Source: Sipunculus nudus (taxonomy: Eukaryota > Annelida > Sipuncula > Golfingiida > Sipunculidae). Taken from it: 64,000 bases of DNA. A program made the translations under genes and the position numbers. The notes beneath the pieces were generated by a model. That model saw nothing but the letters and a program-made list of their open reading frames with translations, was not told where the DNA came from and did no database searches. Shown here piece after piece: positions 61,319 to 64,000 of this stretch (position 1 is the stretch's first letter; each line of letters begins with the position of its first letter). The DNA is taken from NCBI GenBank assembly GCA_026874595.1, contig CM049306.1, positions 46,440,019 through 46,504,018 on the forward strand, given 5' to 3'.

Positions 61319-63613
61319 GTAAGGATGCTTCTAAAATTTCCATCAAATTAACAGCCTAATGCCTGTTGTGATTTAAATCATTATTTTGATTCCATATTTC
61401 ATTTTACCACTTAGCTAAAAAATTGACAACTGTCATTTTTGAAATTGAAATTTGAATACATGTTCATAATTATAATGACTTGATATCAGATAAGCCCATC
61501 ATATATTTGAAGCATGTTATATTTTCATATTATGCAAACTATCCATTCTTTCAAGCATTAACTAATTTAATGAATTTCAAAAGGATTTTAAATCTGAAAC
61601 AAAAATATATATAATGAACATGAAACCAGATGGGAAATTATAATTAATCCATTGTGATAAGAAGAATAAAACATCATAGTAAATACTTGTATAACTTATA
61701 ACAAAAATGCTTTAATAAAGCATTGTTGACTGATACCACATCCTCCATTATTATCCCTCTGTTTTATGTTCAGATTTCGGGTAATTTTAAGTATTTCTGT
61801 GATGGTTCTGCTGTTGGCCAATAGGTGGTAGCAAAAGTTTTAGTGGCACCATTACAGATTGACAGGAAGAGGTTCATATATTAAAATGTTTATACTCAAT
61901 GATATTACTTGTGACAATGTTGACATCTATAGTATTACAGAAAATATCTTCTAGTTCCTCTATTCCAAGAGCCATTAAAATATTATAATTTCTGTCAGAA
62001 TAAGAATTAATTAAATTAAAGGTACTCATTTGGTTACAAGTAATGTAAAGTATACATGAAATACCATGTTTTCTCCTGGAAATATAATAGTGTCTGCAAA
62101 GAATTTATTATGAAACTATTTTCTGATGCCTATACACAGTAGAGATAAACTTGCACGGGGCACAACCAGTGCCATAGAAGGAAACATAATCATAGCCTCC
62201 TGTGATACTTTCATAAATCAAGATCGTGACCAACAATAAAAATCTAATTTATTTGTGATTCAAAATATGTACATCTTTCTACTTTGACTACAAGTTTTCA
62301 CTCATTTGCAGTATTGCACCTTTGGCAATATGGGGTGGTTTCACTAGGAAGCTTTTGTATCATGCTAAAATTAAGAGATAACAGAAGATAATGCACATTG
62401 TAATAGTAATATACAACCATATAAGTTCATTTAACATTTTGGATACACACATTTCAGCCTTACCTTACATTCTTTCATTTCATTCTATCTCTGTTTATTC
62501 TGTATCAGGTCTTAGGCTTCATTTGCAATGACAGGTAAAGTAGTTCTTCTTAGGGCTTCTAAATGCTTCATTGGCAAACATTGCCAAAGAATATTAGAGC
62601 AAGACTTAAAATAAGTTTTCCAAATTTCATTTTAACCCCAGCAGTTTAGCTCAATCATAAGGGCTTTAAATTCAAGAACTTTATTTATTTATTTTGAAGG
62701 ATAATATGGTCCATCTCCATCATATCTTCATGCCATTCATCTCTGTTCATTATGCCCTTTATTGACCTTGACCTCAATAGAATTGACCTTTAATGACCTT
62801 TACCCTCTATTCTTCTACCTTCTTCTCTAAAGATAAGGATGGAAAGACAGCAGCGCCAGACATAAAGGGAAAAAAGGTCCACTCTCACCAGAAAAATGCT
62901 TGGGCCATTGGTATATTCTCATTAATCTTTGCATAAATTGCCATAGTATAAGGACAGATTTAGCTACTCCTAGTTGTATTGGTGACTGGCAAAGTTGTGT
63001 TTTCATGTAAGGTTGTAGAAAATGGCAATGTCCGATGGACTGCATGAAGGCCGATTGTCAGAAGGTATTTTGTTTTGGAATATCTGAAGATATAAATGAA
63101 CATATTCTTTTATTCATGGTTGGAAGGTTTTATTTTTGGATTCATGCTGAAATATTTTATGTTTAGGCATAAAAGTAAAGATGATGGCTCATGCAGATAG
63201 ACTGTATAGACTTTGGGGAGTTTTTTATGGTCACATATATAACATTTTTATGGGCAACTTCAGTTTACATGTTAATAGAAATAATCTTATTGGGACTTCA
63301 TTGTATTTTAACTTTTAATGGGAGTTTGAAATACTATATTTTTACTATAAGATCAAATCTAGAAATTTGAAGATATATGATTCTTATTGAACAATAGAAG
63401 AATTTCTTTAGTGTAACTCTGTATAAAATGTAATTTACCTTTAAACTACAAATTTTTGTGATAGTCTTCATTGCTTCAATTTACAATTTGAATGATGGTG
63501 GTGGTGACTTTAAACTAATGGAATCACAGTGGTAAAATTATCCTTAATTACTTATTTTTCATTTTTGTTGGTGCTTTATTATATTTTTAACATATGGAAA
63601 TCTTTAATTTCAG
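61319..63613. other. Last visible intron, nothing recognised
   Basis: 2,295 bases, AT-rich, no repeat family or exon recognised on either strand. Confidence 0.5.
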
Positions 63614-64000
63614 ATGCAACTGCCAGACATCATCAGAATGAGAGAGCCAAACAAGTCACCACTGTTGCTCCTATTGAGAGAGCCCCCGTTGTCAATCATC
63701 TCTTCATAGCTAAAAATGGCTTGGGCCGCAAGAATCGCAAAGTAGCAGAAGCACCAAGGATAGCACCATTTTACCCCAAAAGCAATGTAGTGCAGGCTCA
63801 ACTCAAACAATTCAAAGTGCAAGAAGAGAATAATGCTCAGAGACAGAGAAAGACATCAACATCTTCAACTACAAGTAGCAGAAGAAAACCTTCATTTGAG
63901 GGCAAAGATTTTCATCCTCGGGCATTAGAAGTAGACAAAAGTGAGGTGAAGCAAGATGCAACTAAAGAAAAGGAAAAGAGCCAGAATTTGGAAAAGAAGG
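63614..64000 (+). CDS. TBC1D30: TBC1D30-like exon, C-terminal tail, cut by window end
   Basis: The acceptor is tctttaatttcag, and the exon stays open for 387 bases to the last base of the window with no stop. It reads NATARHHQNERAKQVTTVAP, then a conserved-looking VVNHLFIAKNGLGRKNRKV. After that it is low complexity: rich in S, T, K, E and R (TSTSSTTSSRRKP, then KEKEKSQNLEKK). The V-x-N-H-L-F block resembles a short motif known in the tail of vertebrate TBC1D30. The rest is probably disordered and poorly conserved. The true end of exon and gene lies to the right. Confidence 0.88.

Overview
The window is AT-rich, repeat-dense eukaryotic nuclear DNA. It has long introns with GT-AG borders, no operon structure, and many short tandem-repeat transposon families. 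The repeat style suggests a lophotrochozoan, most likely a bivalve mollusc: hairpin-capped tandem-repeat elements, 'caaggtcacag' arrays, and ends carrying the palindrome GACCCATGGGTC. That assignment is an inference from repeat style and not a species identification.

One protein-coding gene is visible, on the + strand, entered and left part way. It encodes a Rab GTPase-activating protein of the TBC1D30 family. Nine coding exons lie at 18270-18400, 37433-37558, 50783-50968, 51562-51730, 53271-53442, 56663-56768, 57487-57721, 61112-61318 and 63614-64000. Together they give 1,719 coding bases, about 572 residues in one open frame with every splice phase consistent. The TBC domain (arginine finger D61/R64, glutamine finger Q125, numbered from the first complete codon here) is intact, followed by an acidic linker, a short helical basic segment and the start of a long low-complexity tail. 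The N-terminal exon was not found and the 3' end lies beyond the window.

Layout: 1-17780 is non-coding (upstream or first intron) with hairpin/tandem repeats and a polypyrimidine tract. From 17780 to 18269 a ~70-bp minisatellite runs into the first visible exon and repeats its splice acceptor. The 19-kb intron (18401-37432) carries an array with nuclear-receptor-like half-sites, a 1,010-bp inverted-repeat element flanked by TTAT, a composite tandem element, a hairpin-capped element and a tRNA-derived SINE. The 13.2-kb intron (37559-50782) holds a second hairpin-capped element with a nested insertion, a minus-strand SINE, and a 3,981-bp Mutator-like element. That element has ~765-bp terminal inverted repeats, an 8-bp target duplication and one FLYWCH zinc-finger exon. 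The later introns hold further copies of families seen upstream and a frameshifted endonuclease fragment of a retroelement.

I found no clearly new multi-gene system. The most notable signals are the duplicated splice acceptor, the long-TIR FLYWCH Mutator-like element, and several transposon families that bring nuclear-receptor-type DR1 motifs into the introns. All repeat boundaries were read by eye.
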